Source: JBBQZO01 sp038207625 (lineage in GTDB: Bacteria; Pseudomonadota; Gammaproteobacteria; Burkholderiales; Burkholderiaceae_D). Taken from it: a stretch of DNA of 60,564 bases. The position numbers and the translations under genes are program-made. The notes under the pieces were generated by a model that made no database searches, was not told the origin of the DNA, and worked only from the letters and a program-made list of their open reading frames with translations. The DNA lies in assembly GCA_038207625.1 (NCBI GenBank), contig JBBQZO010000036.1:1-60564 (forward strand), in the 5' to 3' direction. Below, one piece after another: positions 23,161 through 31,713 of this stretch. Position 1 is the stretch's first letter; each line of letters begins with the position of its first letter.

Positions 23161-23988
23161 ATGACAAATAAGAAACAAGGTAAGTTGATCTGCGTAGGTA
23201 CTGGTATGCGCATGGCGGGGCAAATGACGCCGATCGCACTCAGTCACATTGAGTCTTCGGACGTGGTGATCGCGGCGGTACCACATATATTTACGCGACA
23301 GTGGTTGCGGGAAATTTCCAAAGAATATGTATGTTTGCTTGAGCACTATAGCGCCTGCGACGAAGAAGGCAAGAATCGACGCGATACCTATCGTAGGATG
23401 ACCGACACGATTCTTGCCGAGGTGCGCGCAGGAAAAACCGTTTGCGCGGCTTTCTATGGCCATCCTGGCGTGTTTGCATGTGTGGCCCACATGGCCATCG
23501 CCGAGGCGCGTGCCGAGGGTTATAGCGCGCACATGGAACCAGGCGTTTCGGCCGAGGACTGCCTGATTGCCGATATCGGCATCGATCCGGGCAGGACAGG
23601 AATGCAGTCGATGGAGTCGACACAGTTCATGGTTTTTGAGCGCGTGATTGACCCAACCTGCATGTTGATTTTGTGGCAGCCCGGCGTAGCGGGTGACTTG
23701 ACGCTGCGGCGCTTTGATACGAACACAGCACATTTGCAGCTTTTGGTCGATAAACTGGCGCGCTACTATCCGCTGGATCACCAGGTAATTCTCTATGAGG
23801 CGGCTACTAATCCGCTTGAGAAGACGCGGATGGACACGATCAGCCTGAAGGACTTGCCATTTACGCCGCTTAAACAAATTACCACAATGGTGATACCCGC
23901 AGCGCACGCATTGAAGCTTGATCAGGAATACGTCGCCAAGCTCAACGCGCTCGAGGAAATCCCGACCGTCATGAAGCGGGCCGCCTGA
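23161..23988 (+). CDS. borosin-type peptide backbone alpha-N-methyltransferase (SonM-like, split type)
   Basis: A 275-aa protein of the tetrapyrrole-methylase fold. It carries the SAM-site signatures of borosin methyltransferases: ICVGTGMRMAGQ at 10-21, KNRRDTY at 71-77, FYGHPGVFACVAHMAI from 98, and MEPGVSAEDCLIADIGIDPG from 125. Arg73 and Tyr77 have the spacing of the catalytic Arg-Tyr pair in OphMA, and Tyr99 precedes GHPG as in the family; this mapping is my inference. Unlike fungal OphMA it ends after the catalytic domain, without a fused core, so it must act in trans on the two small precursors upstream. It uses SAM. The ATG at 23161 follows GTGAAGCGACA. A very strong terminator follows. 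Confidence 0.87.
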   Translation: MTNKKQGKLICVGTGMRMAGQMTPIALSHIESSDVVIAAVPHIFTRQWLREISKEYVCLLEHYSACDEEGKNRRDTYRRMTDTILAEVRAGKTVCAAFYGHPGVFACVAHMAIAEARAEGYSAHMEPGVSAEDCLIADIGIDPGRTGMQSMESTQFMVFERVIDPTCMLILWQPGVAGDLTLRRFDTNTAHLQLLVDKLARYYPLDHQVILYEAATNPLEKTRMDTISLKDLPFTPLKQITTMVIPAAHALKLDQEYVAKLNALEEIPTVMKRAA

Positions 23989-24037
23989 TTGGACTGTTCG
24001 ATGACCTGAGACTATCGCTTGCGCAGGCAGCGATCGG

Positions 24038-24078
24038 TGCCGCACGTGGTGCAACGAAGCGTTGCACCACGTGCGGCA
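24038..24078 (+). terminator. 19-bp-stem terminator closing the borosin cluster
   Basis: A perfect 19-bp inverted repeat (24038-24056 with 24060-24078) has a 3-nt loop, and TTTTC follows. It lies 50 nt after the methyltransferase stop and also faces the leftward VOC gene, so it can serve both directions. Confidence 0.9.
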
Positions 24079-24121
24079 TTTTCATTTTCGCGGCGCAATC
24101 TGACGCGGCCGTAGTTCGCAA

Positions 24122-24520
24122 TCAGGCGTTATGGCGTTTGCGGGCCTCGATCGTCTCGTCGCTGGGTGCGAACACGCGCAGCCGGTGGCCGTCCGGGTCG
24201 AGCGCGACGAAGGTGTAGCCGAAGTCGAGCGCGGTCGGCTCCTGGGCGATCACCAGTTCGCGCTTGCGCCAGCTGGCGTAGCGCTCGCGCACCGCGTCGT
24301 CGTCGGCCACGGGGAAGGCCAGCTCGGCGCCGCCCACCGCGGTGGCGGCCGGTTCCACCGTGTGCTTCGACCACAGCCCCAGTTTCACGCCCGAGTCCAG
24401 CGCGAACATGGCGAACGTGGGCGAACTCTCGATCGGCTCCTTGCCCAGCAGGGTGGCATAGAAACGGGCGCTGGCGGCCGGGCTGTCGACGTACAACAGA
24501 ATGAAGGTGGGGTCGCTCAT
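24122..24520 (-). CDS. VOC-family (glyoxalase/bleomycin-resistance fold) protein
   Basis: A 132-aa protein with two beta-alpha-beta-beta-beta modules. The first includes ILLYVDSPAASARFYATLLGKEP and the second ends FGYTFVALDPDGHRLRVFAP, the typical VOC closing strands. It is a likely metal-dependent lyase, dioxygenase or drug-binding protein; the substrate is unknown. The ATG at 24520 has GAGGAG before it; the frame runs on upstream without support. It lies 103 bp downstream of a WYL regulator in the same direction, which probably controls it. Confidence 0.85.
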   Translation of the reverse strand: MSDPTFILLYVDSPAASARFYATLLGKEPIESSPTFAMFALDSGVKLGLWSKHTVEPAATAVGGAELAFPVADDDAVRERYASWRKRELVIAQEPTALDFGYTFVALDPDGHRLRVFAPSDETIEARKRHNA

Positions 24521-24623
24521 GGTGGTTCTCCTCGATAGGGTGGGGCGGAACAGGATCGAATGTCTCGTCACCGCACAGCCATCGTAAGGGCCACTGCTGT
24601 CAGTTTCTGTCAGTAGCGAATGG

Positions 24624-25313
24624 CTATTGCGTCGCGACATTCTCTTGCGCGCGCCATTCCTTGAGCAGCGCGTGGCGGCGGCGCGGATAACGTTGCTCGG
24701 ACGCGCAAAGCGCGGCGATCCGGTCGGCGCGGAAGTGGCGAAAGCCTTGGCGCAGCTCGCACCACGCAATCACCACCTGGGCGTGGTCGAAAAAGCCCAG
24801 CGCAAACGGCCAGATGGTGCGCTCGCTGGGCGCGCCCTTCAGGTCGCAGTAGCTGATGACAAGCTTGTGCTCGGCGCGGATCGCACGGCGGATGTCGGGC
24901 AGCGCCAGTTCGCCCGGCGCCACCGCCACGCCGGGGCCGACCAGCAGCGTGGATGCGTCGGCCGCGTCGCGCAGTTCGGGCGGCAGCACGGCGGTGATCT
25001 TGGCCAGCGCGTTGCGCGCGGCCGCGCCCAGACGCGGGTCGGCGCGCTCGGCCACCCAGCGCGAACCGAGCACCAGCGCTTCGATCTCTTCGGCGCTAAA
25101 CATCAGCGGCGGCAACATGTAGCCGGGCCGCATCACGTAGCCCAGGCCGGGCGCGCCGTCGATGCTGGCGCCTTGCTGCTGCAGCGTGTCGATGTCGCGG
25201 TACAGCGTGCGCAGGCTGATGCCCAGCTCGCCCGCCAGCGCGGCGCCGGTGACGGCGTAGCGGTGACGCCGCAAAATCTGGATCAGGTCGAGCAGGCGCT
25301 GGGATCGGGACAC
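24624..25313 (-). CDS. YafY-type transcriptional regulator (HTH plus WYL domain)
   Basis: A 229-aa regulator. An N-terminal winged helix (SQRLLDLIQILRRHRYAVTG, then ISLRTLYRDIDTLQQQG) is followed by the WYL ligand-sensing domain (RRAIRAEHKLVISYCDLKG, RTIWPFALGFF, CELRQGFRHFRADRI). I chose the GTG at 25313 because the conserved HTH begins there; the open frame upstream to 25496 has no homology. It is transcribed toward the VOC gene and is its likely regulator. Confidence 0.87.
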   Translation of the reverse strand: MSRSQRLLDLIQILRRHRYAVTGAALAGELGISLRTLYRDIDTLQQQGASIDGAPGLGYVMRPGYMLPPLMFSAEEIEALVLGSRWVAERADPRLGAAARNALAKITAVLPPELRDAADASTLLVGPGVAVAPGELALPDIRRAIRAEHKLVISYCDLKGAPSERTIWPFALGFFDHAQVVIAWCELRQGFRHFRADRIAALCASEQRYPRRRHALLKEWRAQENVATQ

Positions 25314-25537
25314 GGGGTTTTCTTCGGTTGGTGGCGGCTTGCGTATTTGACCATATTCTGACGCGCTTCGGGGGTGATTGATGCGTTTCGCGCGCGCACG
25401 CGGCGGTGTGAAACGGCGCCGCCACCATTGAGCCGAAAGCGCTTGGGTCATGGTACTTGTGCTGTAGTTTGGCAAGTCGACCGATGCGGCATGCATGTTC
25501 GTTTGGACACCGACGTCTGTCTAAGGCCAAGCAGTGC

Positions 25538-25565
25538 TGGACTGATCGTACACATCGTGTATGCT
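25538..25565 (+). promoter_or_regulatory. promoter and palindromic operator of the DUF1778/GNAT module
   Basis: TGGACT (25538-25543) and TATGCT (25560-25565) are spaced by 16 nt. Between them and touching the -10 lies the palindrome TACAC-ATC-GTGTA (25549-25561), a plausible autorepression site for the antitoxin. Confidence 0.5.
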
Positions 25566-25609
25566 ATTGTCATACGCCGGGCGCGCACGAATACCAGAAG
25601 GAGACCCTT

Positions 25610-25882
25610 ATGTTGCCAATTTCAAACTCCGTTTTAAGCGTGCGCGTCAGCCCGGCTGAACGCAATCTGCTGGAAATCGCTGCGGAACAGGCGCGCACTA
25701 ACCTGAGCGACTTCGTTCGACGCAAGGCGCTGGAGGCCGCCGAAATGGACGTCCTCGGGCATCGGCTCGTAACGATACCGGCTGCGGATTGGCGGAAATT
25801 CGAGGCCTGGGTGGATGCTCCTGCCAAGGATGTGCCAGCACTACGACGCCTCGCATCGAGCCTGCCTGCATGGCAAGACTAA
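25610..25882 (+). CDS. DUF1778 antitoxin (TacA-like)
   Basis: A 90-aa protein. The N-terminal ribbon-helix-helix (SVLSVRVSPAERNLLEIAAEQ, then LSDFVRRKALEAAE) would bind DNA. The C-terminal segment (ADWRKFEAWVDAPAKDVPALRRL) is the part that in TacA wraps the acetyltransferase toxin. AAGGAG precedes the ATG at 25610. The stop overlaps the toxin start by 13 nt, giving translational coupling. Confidence 0.88.
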   Translation: MLPISNSVLSVRVSPAERNLLEIAAEQARTNLSDFVRRKALEAAEMDVLGHRLVTIPAADWRKFEAWVDAPAKDVPALRRLASSLPAWQD

Positions 25883-26376
25883 GTCCGCCTCGTCCGCTTG
25901 CGGCGGGCGATGACCGGAACAGCTTCGATTGTGGGCGAGCGTCGCTGAACCAATGGCTGCGCCGCCATGCCTGGCACAATCAGGAAGCGGGAGTGTCGCG
26001 CACAAGCGTCGTATGCGATCCTGCCACCGGGGCGATTATTGCCTATGTCGCGCTCAGCACCGCCCAGATCGAACGGGCATATCTTGCAAAATCTGCGCAA
26101 CGGAACAGACCGGATCCGATCCCGGCCATCTTGCTCGGACAACTCGCCGTGGACCTGCGCCATCAAGGTCATGGCTACGCAAAATCGTTGATGCTATTCG
26201 CTCTTACAACCGCCGTACGGCTATCGAATGACATTGGCTGTTTCGGCGTAGTGACACATCCGCTCGATGATGAAGTGCGCGCTTTCTATAACCAGTTTGG
26301 TTTCGAGACGCTGCCATTTGACCCGAACCGCAGCATGATAGTGCGCATCACGGATCTGATACACAACGGGTTCTGA
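25870..26376 (+). CDS. GNAT-family acetyltransferase toxin (TacT-like)
   Basis: A 168-aa GNAT protein. The acetyl-CoA loop region is LLGQLAVDLRHQGHGYAKSL (RxxGxG-like, with His and Tyr in place of some usual residues). The catalytic Tyr region is RAFYNQFGFE near the C-terminus. TacT toxins acetylate the amino group of charged tRNAs and halt translation; this function is inferred from the family and the partner antitoxin. The ATG at 25870 overlaps the antitoxin. The gene appears intact. Confidence 0.87.
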   Translation: MARLSPPRPLAAGDDRNSFDCGRASLNQWLRRHAWHNQEAGVSRTSVVCDPATGAIIAYVALSTAQIERAYLAKSAQRNRPDPIPAILLGQLAVDLRHQGHGYAKSLMLFALTTAVRLSNDIGCFGVVTHPLDDEVRAFYNQFGFETLPFDPNRSMIVRITDLIHNGF

Positions 26377-26430
26377 CTCAGCGTCACATCAAAGGCGTTT
26401 AAATGGGAACTGCCGTCGACACAATCGACC

Positions 26431-26613
26431 TCACGCTTTTGGTGGACTGCTAGAATATTGCACTTGTTTCGACGCCGTCGCGATCAGAATGGCCGGTCCC
26501 TCGCGAGTCTCGAACTCCAGTACAAACACGCCGCCGAAAGCTCGCAGATTGGCCGACCAGACGGCGCCACCTGACGCGGCAGAACGCGCTTGTTCAATGG
26601 TGAAGGTTTTCAC
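26431..26613 (-). CDS. small protein overlapping the oxidoreductase gene, possibly truncated
   Basis: A 60-aa frame starting with GTG at 26613, inside the last 20 nt of the large oxidoreductase gene. It begins KTFTIEQARSAASGGAVWS, resembling a family of about 90-aa proteins of unknown function that start KTFT[IL]EQAR and contain ETR.G.A.L. The frame stops after SSSPPKA, where relatives usually continue with a helix, so the gene is probably shortened. It may be translationally coupled to the oxidoreductase. Confidence 0.5.
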   Translation of the reverse strand: MKTFTIEQARSAASGGAVWSANLRAFGGVFVLEFETREGPAILIATASKQVQYSSSPPKA

Positions 26614-29600
26614 GGGACTTGACGATTGAGACGTTGTCGGACGTGGGTAGCACGCGCGCGCCGGCCAGGCAGGCGGCGATCCACTGCGCTGTCAGTTTTT
26701 CGGGCAGCGAATTTTGGCGCAGGCGCGCGTTCAGGCCGTCGAAGTCGACGCTGTCGAGCGGCTGGTCCTGGTTGAAACACGAGAACACGTAGCGCACCGC
26801 GCCGGTCACCGGGTCGCGCTGCGCCTGCAGGCATTGCGCGCAGATCTCCTTCATCATGCATTGCATCGGCGAGTTGACCGAGGCGATCGCGCAGTGGCCC
26901 GCTTTCAGATACGGCTTGAGTTCATGGTGGCGCGCCAGCGCGACGGCGGCCATCATCCGGTCCGAGCCGATCGCAATCAGGCGGTCGACGTCGGTGGTGG
27001 CCAGCGTCGGCGCGCCCAGCTCGCCGCGCGCGTAGGCGGCGATCGCCTGCACGATATTGCCGACGAAGGTTCTGTCCTGGGGCCGGGTCGGCGCGAAGCC
27101 GGGCGCCTCGTCGCAGCACCAGACGATGACGTCGGCGGCCGCTTCGATTTCGGCTACCTTGTAGCGGTCGATGCGCTTCTTGTAGCCGGCAAAATACAGC
27201 ACGCGCGAGCCGGCCGCGCGGAACGCGGCGCCTATCGAAAACAGCACCGCGTTGCCCAGCCCGCCGCCCACCAGCAGCACCGTTTCGTCGGGCGCGATGT
27301 GGGTGGGCGCGCCGGTCGGCCCCATCAGCACCACCGGTTCGCCCGGTTTCAGGCGCGCACACAGGTCGGCCGAGCCGCCCATCTCCAGCACGATGCAGGC
27401 CACCAGCCCGCGCGCGACGTCGACCCAGGCGCCGGTCAGCGCCAGGCCTTCCATCGTCATGCGGGTGTTGCGCAGCAGCGTCGCGTGGGCGTCGAAATTT
27501 TGCAGCCGGAAGAACTGGCCCGGCTGGAAGCGTGCGGCCGCGAACGGCGCGTGCAGCACCACTTCGACGATGGTGGGCGTCAGGCGCGTGACGGCGTGCA
27601 CCGACACGCGCAGGCCGGCGTTGATGCGCGCAAAAAAGCTCGCGTCGTCGTGGCTGTCGAGCGGCGCTTGCTGGGTCAGCACGCGCGACACCAGCGGATA
27701 GCCTTGTTTGGCCGAGGCCATCGCCTTGACCACGTTGCCGAAATACGAGGGGTGCAGGTCGCCGAAAAAGGAGATGAAATTGCCGCGCGCGGTTTTGCTG
27801 AGCATGACCTGGGCGTGTTCGGGTTTTGCGCTGGCCTGTTCCGGCCGGACCGGTTCGCCGTGCTCGTCGCAGGCGGCGAAATAGCGCCCGTCGAGGCGGA
27901 ACTGGCTGGTGTCCTCGCGCGCCAGCACGGTGTTCGGCTGGGTGCCGGCGGCGATGAAGATGGCGCGCGCCGGCAGGCGCGTGTCGATGCCGTCGCGCCA
28001 ATTGCCGTCGGCGTCGCGCGGCACGGTGCGCAGGCGCATCGCGCAGGCGGCGCCGCGCGCGTCGACTTCGATCGCCTCGGGGTTGAGGCATTCGGCGTAC
28101 ACGATGCCTTCTTCCAGCGCCTTTTCAACCTCCTCATGATTGAGCGTGTAGGCCGGGCTGTCGATCATGCGCTTGCGGTAGGCCAGCGTCACGCCGCCCC
28201 AGCCTTGCAGCAGTTCGAGTACGCGCGCCGGCGTGCCGCTGGCCAGCGCGCGTGCACGTTCGGCGCGGATCGCCTGCGCGTGCGCGAGAAATTCGTCGCC
28301 TACTTCGATGTCGTCGGCGCTCCACTGCGCGCGCACCTGCGCGACACCGAGATCAAGGCACAGCAGCTCGTAACGCAGCAGGAATTTTTCCACCTGCACC
28401 GGGTAGTAGGCCAGCGCCTCGGTGGCCGTGTCGATCGCCGTCAGGCCGCCGCCGATCACCAGCGCCGGCAGGCGCAGCTGCATATTGGCCAGCGAACTGG
28501 CCTTGGCCGCGCCGGTCAGCTGCAGCGCCATCAAAAAGTCCGACGCGGTGCGCACGCCGCGCGCCAGCCCGTTGGGGATGTCGAGCACGGTGGGGCGCCC
28601 GGCGCCCATGGCCAGCGCGATATGGTCGAAGCCGCAGGCAAACGCGTCGTCGGCGGTGAGCGTGCCGCCAAAGCGCACGCCGCCGAACATGGCGAATTCG
28701 GCGCGCCGCTCCAGCAGCAGGCGCACCACCTTGAGGAAATTCTTATCCCAGCGCACCGTGATGCCGTATTCGGCCACACCGCCAAAGCCGGCCAGCACCC
28801 GCTCGTCCAGCGCTTCGTGCAGATCGGCGATGCGCGCGACTGGCGCGAACGGTACGCGGCTGCCGTCGGCGCGCACGCCGCACAGGTTTTCCGGCAGCGG
28901 TTCGATCTTCAGGCCGTCGATGCCGACCACGCTGTGGCCGTCGTTGAGAAGGTGGTGCGCCAGCGTGTAGCCGGCCGGCCCCAGCCCCGTCACCAGCACG
29001 CGGTAGCCGCTGCGCGCGCGCGGGGTGGGGCGGCGCAGGTTGAGCGGATTCCAGCGCGTGAGCAGCGAATAGATTTCAAAACCGTAGGGCAGGGCCAGCA
29101 CATCCTTGACGGTGCGTGTTTCGATCTGGGGAATGTTGACCGGCTCCTGCTTTTGATAGATGCAGGCCTTCATGCAGTCGTTGCAGATGCGGTGGCCGGT
29201 GGCCGCCACCATCGGATTGTCGACGACGATCATGGCCAGCGCGGCCAGTGCGTGGCCGGCCGCCTTGAGCGTGTGGAACTCGGAGATTTTTTCCGACAGC
29301 GGACAGCCGGCCAGCGTCACGCCGAACACCGATTTTTTGTAGGCCGCCTTGCCGCTGAGCGGCGCGCCGTCCTTGGGGGCCTTTTCCTTCAGACCCTGCG
29401 AGCAGGAATCCTTGCCCTGCACGTGGCAGAAGATGCAGTAGTTGGCCTGCTCCAGCGCGCCGCGCAGATCGGTGCCCTGGTCGGTCAGCGCGAAGCCGTC
29501 GCGCCGGCGCAGTTGCTGGGGGCGGATCGTGAAGACCCGGTAGCCGTCGCGTTGCTCGCTTTGCGCGCTCTCGACCAGGTGCTCCGGGTCGATGCCGTGG

Positions 29601-30139
29601 GCGGCGCGAAAGATCACGTCGGCGCGGTGGGCCAGCTGGCCGGCGGCGCTGTGCAAGGCCCAGGCCGCGTAGCGCAGCGCGACATCTAACGCGGCCGCGT
29701 GGGCCACTTCGTCGGTCAGCCAGTGCTGCACGTGTTCGGCGAAGCGCAGCTCGTCAAAACCGTCGCCCAGCCAGGCCGTCAGTTCGCTGCGCAGCTGCGC
29801 GCCGTCGAGCGCCTCGGCCTGTTCGCGGGTGTATGCGCGCGCGGCGCGGCGCTGTACGAACTGGCGCTTGATGACGTACAGCGGGGCCAGTTCCAGGTGC
29901 TGCTCGGACAGGCGCGCGACCGCGCCTTCGATGTTGAACAGGCGCGCGAGGAAGTGTTCAAGCTGGGGCCCAAGCGAGATCAGCAGCTGCGACTCCTGCA
30001 AGGGGGCCAGCGCGTCCGGATGACTGCGCGCCTGCCGCAGTTGCGCGGCCAGTTCCGGCGCGCCCGCTTGCAGATCCTGCAAAAAAATGTGATCGAGGCC
30101 GAGCAAGCCGGCGCGGGTGTAGAGCTGGGAAAATTGCAT
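26594..30139 (-). CDS. large multidomain FAD/NAD(P) and iron-sulfur oxidoreductase
   Basis: A 1181-aa cytoplasmic protein in three parts. Residues 1 to about 230 are a helical domain I do not recognise. The middle has Cys clusters (YCIFCHVQGKDSCSQ; AGCPLSE; ICNDCMKACIYQKQEP) for Fe-S centres, then a GltD-like flavoprotein with dinucleotide motifs GLGPAGYTLA and GGGLTAIDTA. The last 350 residues are a ferredoxin-reductase/PyrK-like module (FQPGQFFRLQN, LLVGGGLGNAV) with a C-terminal Cys group CMMKEICAQC. Such a chain could pass electrons between NAD(P)H, flavins and clusters; partners are unknown. I chose ATG 30139; a TTG at 30157 with GGAG at good spacing is an alternative start. Confidence 0.8.
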   Translation of the reverse strand: MQFSQLYTRAGLLGLDHIFLQDLQAGAPELAAQLRQARSHPDALAPLQESQLLISLGPQLEHFLARLFNIEGAVARLSEQHLELAPLYVIKRQFVQRRAARAYTREQAEALDGAQLRSELTAWLGDGFDELRFAEHVQHWLTDEVAHAAALDVALRYAAWALHSAAGQLAHRADVIFRAAHGIDPEHLVESAQSEQRDGYRVFTIRPQQLRRRDGFALTDQGTDLRGALEQANYCIFCHVQGKDSCSQGLKEKAPKDGAPLSGKAAYKKSVFGVTLAGCPLSEKISEFHTLKAAGHALAALAMIVVDNPMVAATGHRICNDCMKACIYQKQEPVNIPQIETRTVKDVLALPYGFEIYSLLTRWNPLNLRRPTPRARSGYRVLVTGLGPAGYTLAHHLLNDGHSVVGIDGLKIEPLPENLCGVRADGSRVPFAPVARIADLHEALDERVLAGFGGVAEYGITVRWDKNFLKVVRLLLERRAEFAMFGGVRFGGTLTADDAFACGFDHIALAMGAGRPTVLDIPNGLARGVRTASDFLMALQLTGAAKASSLANMQLRLPALVIGGGLTAIDTATEALAYYPVQVEKFLLRYELLCLDLGVAQVRAQWSADDIEVGDEFLAHAQAIRAERARALASGTPARVLELLQGWGGVTLAYRKRMIDSPAYTLNHEEVEKALEEGIVYAECLNPEAIEVDARGAACAMRLRTVPRDADGNWRDGIDTRLPARAIFIAAGTQPNTVLAREDTSQFRLDGRYFAACDEHGEPVRPEQASAKPEHAQVMLSKTARGNFISFFGDLHPSYFGNVVKAMASAKQGYPLVSRVLTQQAPLDSHDDASFFARINAGLRVSVHAVTRLTPTIVEVVLHAPFAAARFQPGQFFRLQNFDAHATLLRNTRMTMEGLALTGAWVDVARGLVACIVLEMGGSADLCARLKPGEPVVLMGPTGAPTHIAPDETVLLVGGGLGNAVLFSIGAAFRAAGSRVLYFAGYKKRIDRYKVAEIEAAADVIVWCCDEAPGFAPTRPQDRTFVGNIVQAIAAYARGELGAPTLATTDVDRLIAIGSDRMMAAVALARHHELKPYLKAGHCAIASVNSPMQCMMKEICAQCLQAQRDPVTGAVRYVFSCFNQDQPLDSVDFDGLNARLRQNSLPEKLTAQWIAACLAGARVLPTSDNVSIVKSRENLHH

Positions 30140-30388
30140 GTCAAATGCGAGATTCAAGATAGCCACTCCAGAATGAAGGTGCTTCGGACTGCGCGGACTT
30201 GCGTTGCCGGCGCGCGCGGGGCGCCGACACCGCACCGATGATATCCCAGCGCGCCGTCGCCCGCGCGTTCAATGGGCGCTTGGCCTGCCGCGCATCAGAC
30301 GCGGCGGGCGCAGTGCGAGTTAATTTCAATGATTGCAAGAAGACATGATATTGTGGGCGCCGATTCCCTCCACTTTTTGATGCGGCGT

Positions 30389-31141
30389 ATGAAAGTTCCA
30401 AAATTGTTGGTTGCAGCGAGCATCGTACTGGCGAGCGCGCAGGCCTTGTGCGCCGATACGCCCGCGCCGGTTCCCGACCTCGACCTGACGGTCCAGTTCT
30501 ACAGCAAGACGCACACGCCGCAAGGCGCGCTGCGCGAAACGCGCTACGAGGAAACCATGATCCGGCGCGGTCAGCACGTGTGGGTGATGCGCGTGCTGCC
30601 CAGGCTGGCGGCCAGCCCGCCGCTGAAGACGCCGCCCGGCGCCAGTCTGAACGGTCGGCAGGTGCACGTCATACACCCAGTTTCCCGGCCGCAGGACGTC
30701 GCAGGCGCGCAGCAGAACTCGCTGGTGATGGCGCGCCATGTCGTGATCGATCACGGCAAGTTGCGTGTCGAGTACGTGTTCCAGAACAGTCGGGAACTGA
30801 TCGTGGTGCCGCCGGCCGAATACGCGGACCTTAAACTCAACGGCTCGTGGCCGACCTCGTTCTACCTGATCGAACCGCAGCGCGTAACGGCAATGCCGCT
30901 GTCGCAGCAGGCCTCGGAGGTGGCCGGAGCGCGCTGGCACGAGCAGGTCAAGGACGGCGTGTTCCGGCGCGTGCTGTGGGACGAGGCGCGCCAATTGCCG
31001 CTGATCGTCGAGGTGGGCGACACGGCGGCGACGTTTTTCAACCGCATTGAACTGAAGCCGCAAGCGACGCTGAGCGCGGCGCGTCCGTGGCAGGATCTGA
31101 GCTCTTACACGCAGCGCGCCTACGCCGACTTCGCGAACTGA
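30389..31141 (+). CDS. exported protein of unknown function
   Basis: A 250-aa protein with a clear signal peptide (MKVPKLLVAASIVLASAQALC-A). The mature part is predicted beta-rich (LDLTVQFYSKTHTPQG, HVWVMRVLP, LRVEYVFQNSRELIVVP, LPLIVEVGDTAATFFNRIEL), reminiscent of LolA-like lipid-binding folds but without a motif that proves it. An ATG at 30380 is equally possible. It is followed after 55 bp by a small membrane protein in the same direction and may form an operon with it. Confidence 0.65.
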   Translation: MKVPKLLVAASIVLASAQALCADTPAPVPDLDLTVQFYSKTHTPQGALRETRYEETMIRRGQHVWVMRVLPRLAASPPLKTPPGASLNGRQVHVIHPVSRPQDVAGAQQNSLVMARHVVIDHGKLRVEYVFQNSRELIVVPPAEYADLKLNGSWPTSFYLIEPQRVTAMPLSQQASEVAGARWHEQVKDGVFRRVLWDEARQLPLIVEVGDTAATFFNRIELKPQATLSAARPWQDLSSYTQRAYADFAN

Positions 31142-31196
31142 CCCTGCCTCGGCCTCGAACGCAAGCGGGCCGCACCGGCCACAGGAGAATGACGGC

Positions 31197-31703
31197 ATGG
31201 ATATCAGCGGCACCACCGAGCAAGTGTTGAAACTGTCCGCCGCGCCGCCGCGCAGGGTCGGCGCGATCCTGATCTGCACCTTGGGCTTGCTGGTGCTGTC
31301 GAGCGGCCTGGTGCGCCTCTGGCGGGCCGCGCCGACCAGCGGCGTGCCGTTCGGTCTGCCGCTGATCGTGCTGTTGATCGCGCTGCTGCTGTACGTGCTC
31401 GCGCGCAATCTGTTCGCTTACGAACAGCTGTTTCTCGTCAAAGAGCGCAGCTTGCTTGGCGACGGTCGCGATCTGGCGATCTGCGTCGATGAGCTGGTGT
31501 GCGTGTCCGAGTTGCCGCCGATCTTGTTCGGCGACTTTGCGCATGGTCTGGCGCAGCTCGGGCTGTGCGGCCACAAGCTGGCGTTCGACACCGACAGCGG
31601 CCGCATCGCGTTCGGCATCGGCCTGCGCGCCGACGCGCTGGAAGCGCAACTGCGCCGGATAGAAAAATTCACCGGCCGCAGCTACCCGCGCAGCTATCCG
31701 TGA
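31197..31703 (+). CDS. small inner-membrane protein of unknown function
   Basis: A 168-aa protein with two transmembrane helices (about residues 22-41 and 53-72) and a soluble C-terminal domain ending KFTGRSYPRSYP. It resembles a PH-like membrane-associated domain in having strands around LFLVKERSLL and LAFDTDSGRIAFGIGL. GGAG lies before the ATG at 31197. It converges on the next gene with only 10 bp between stop codons. Confidence 0.65.
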   Translation: MDISGTTEQVLKLSAAPPRRVGAILICTLGLLVLSSGLVRLWRAAPTSGVPFGLPLIVLLIALLLYVLARNLFAYEQLFLVKERSLLGDGRDLAICVDELVCVSELPPILFGDFAHGLAQLGLCGHKLAFDTDSGRIAFGIGLRADALEAQLRRIEKFTGRSYPRSYP

Positions 31704-31713
31704 CGGCACTACA

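Noticed and set aside
23988..24120. A second tRNA 3' end (att site) at the right edge of the borosin segment
   Set aside because: The sequence there is a terminator stem; no copy of the tRNA T-arm or acceptor end was found.
26714..29689. A 991-codon open frame on the plus strand
   Set aside because: It is the mirror of the large oxidoreductase gene, whose Cys and dinucleotide motifs are on the minus strand.
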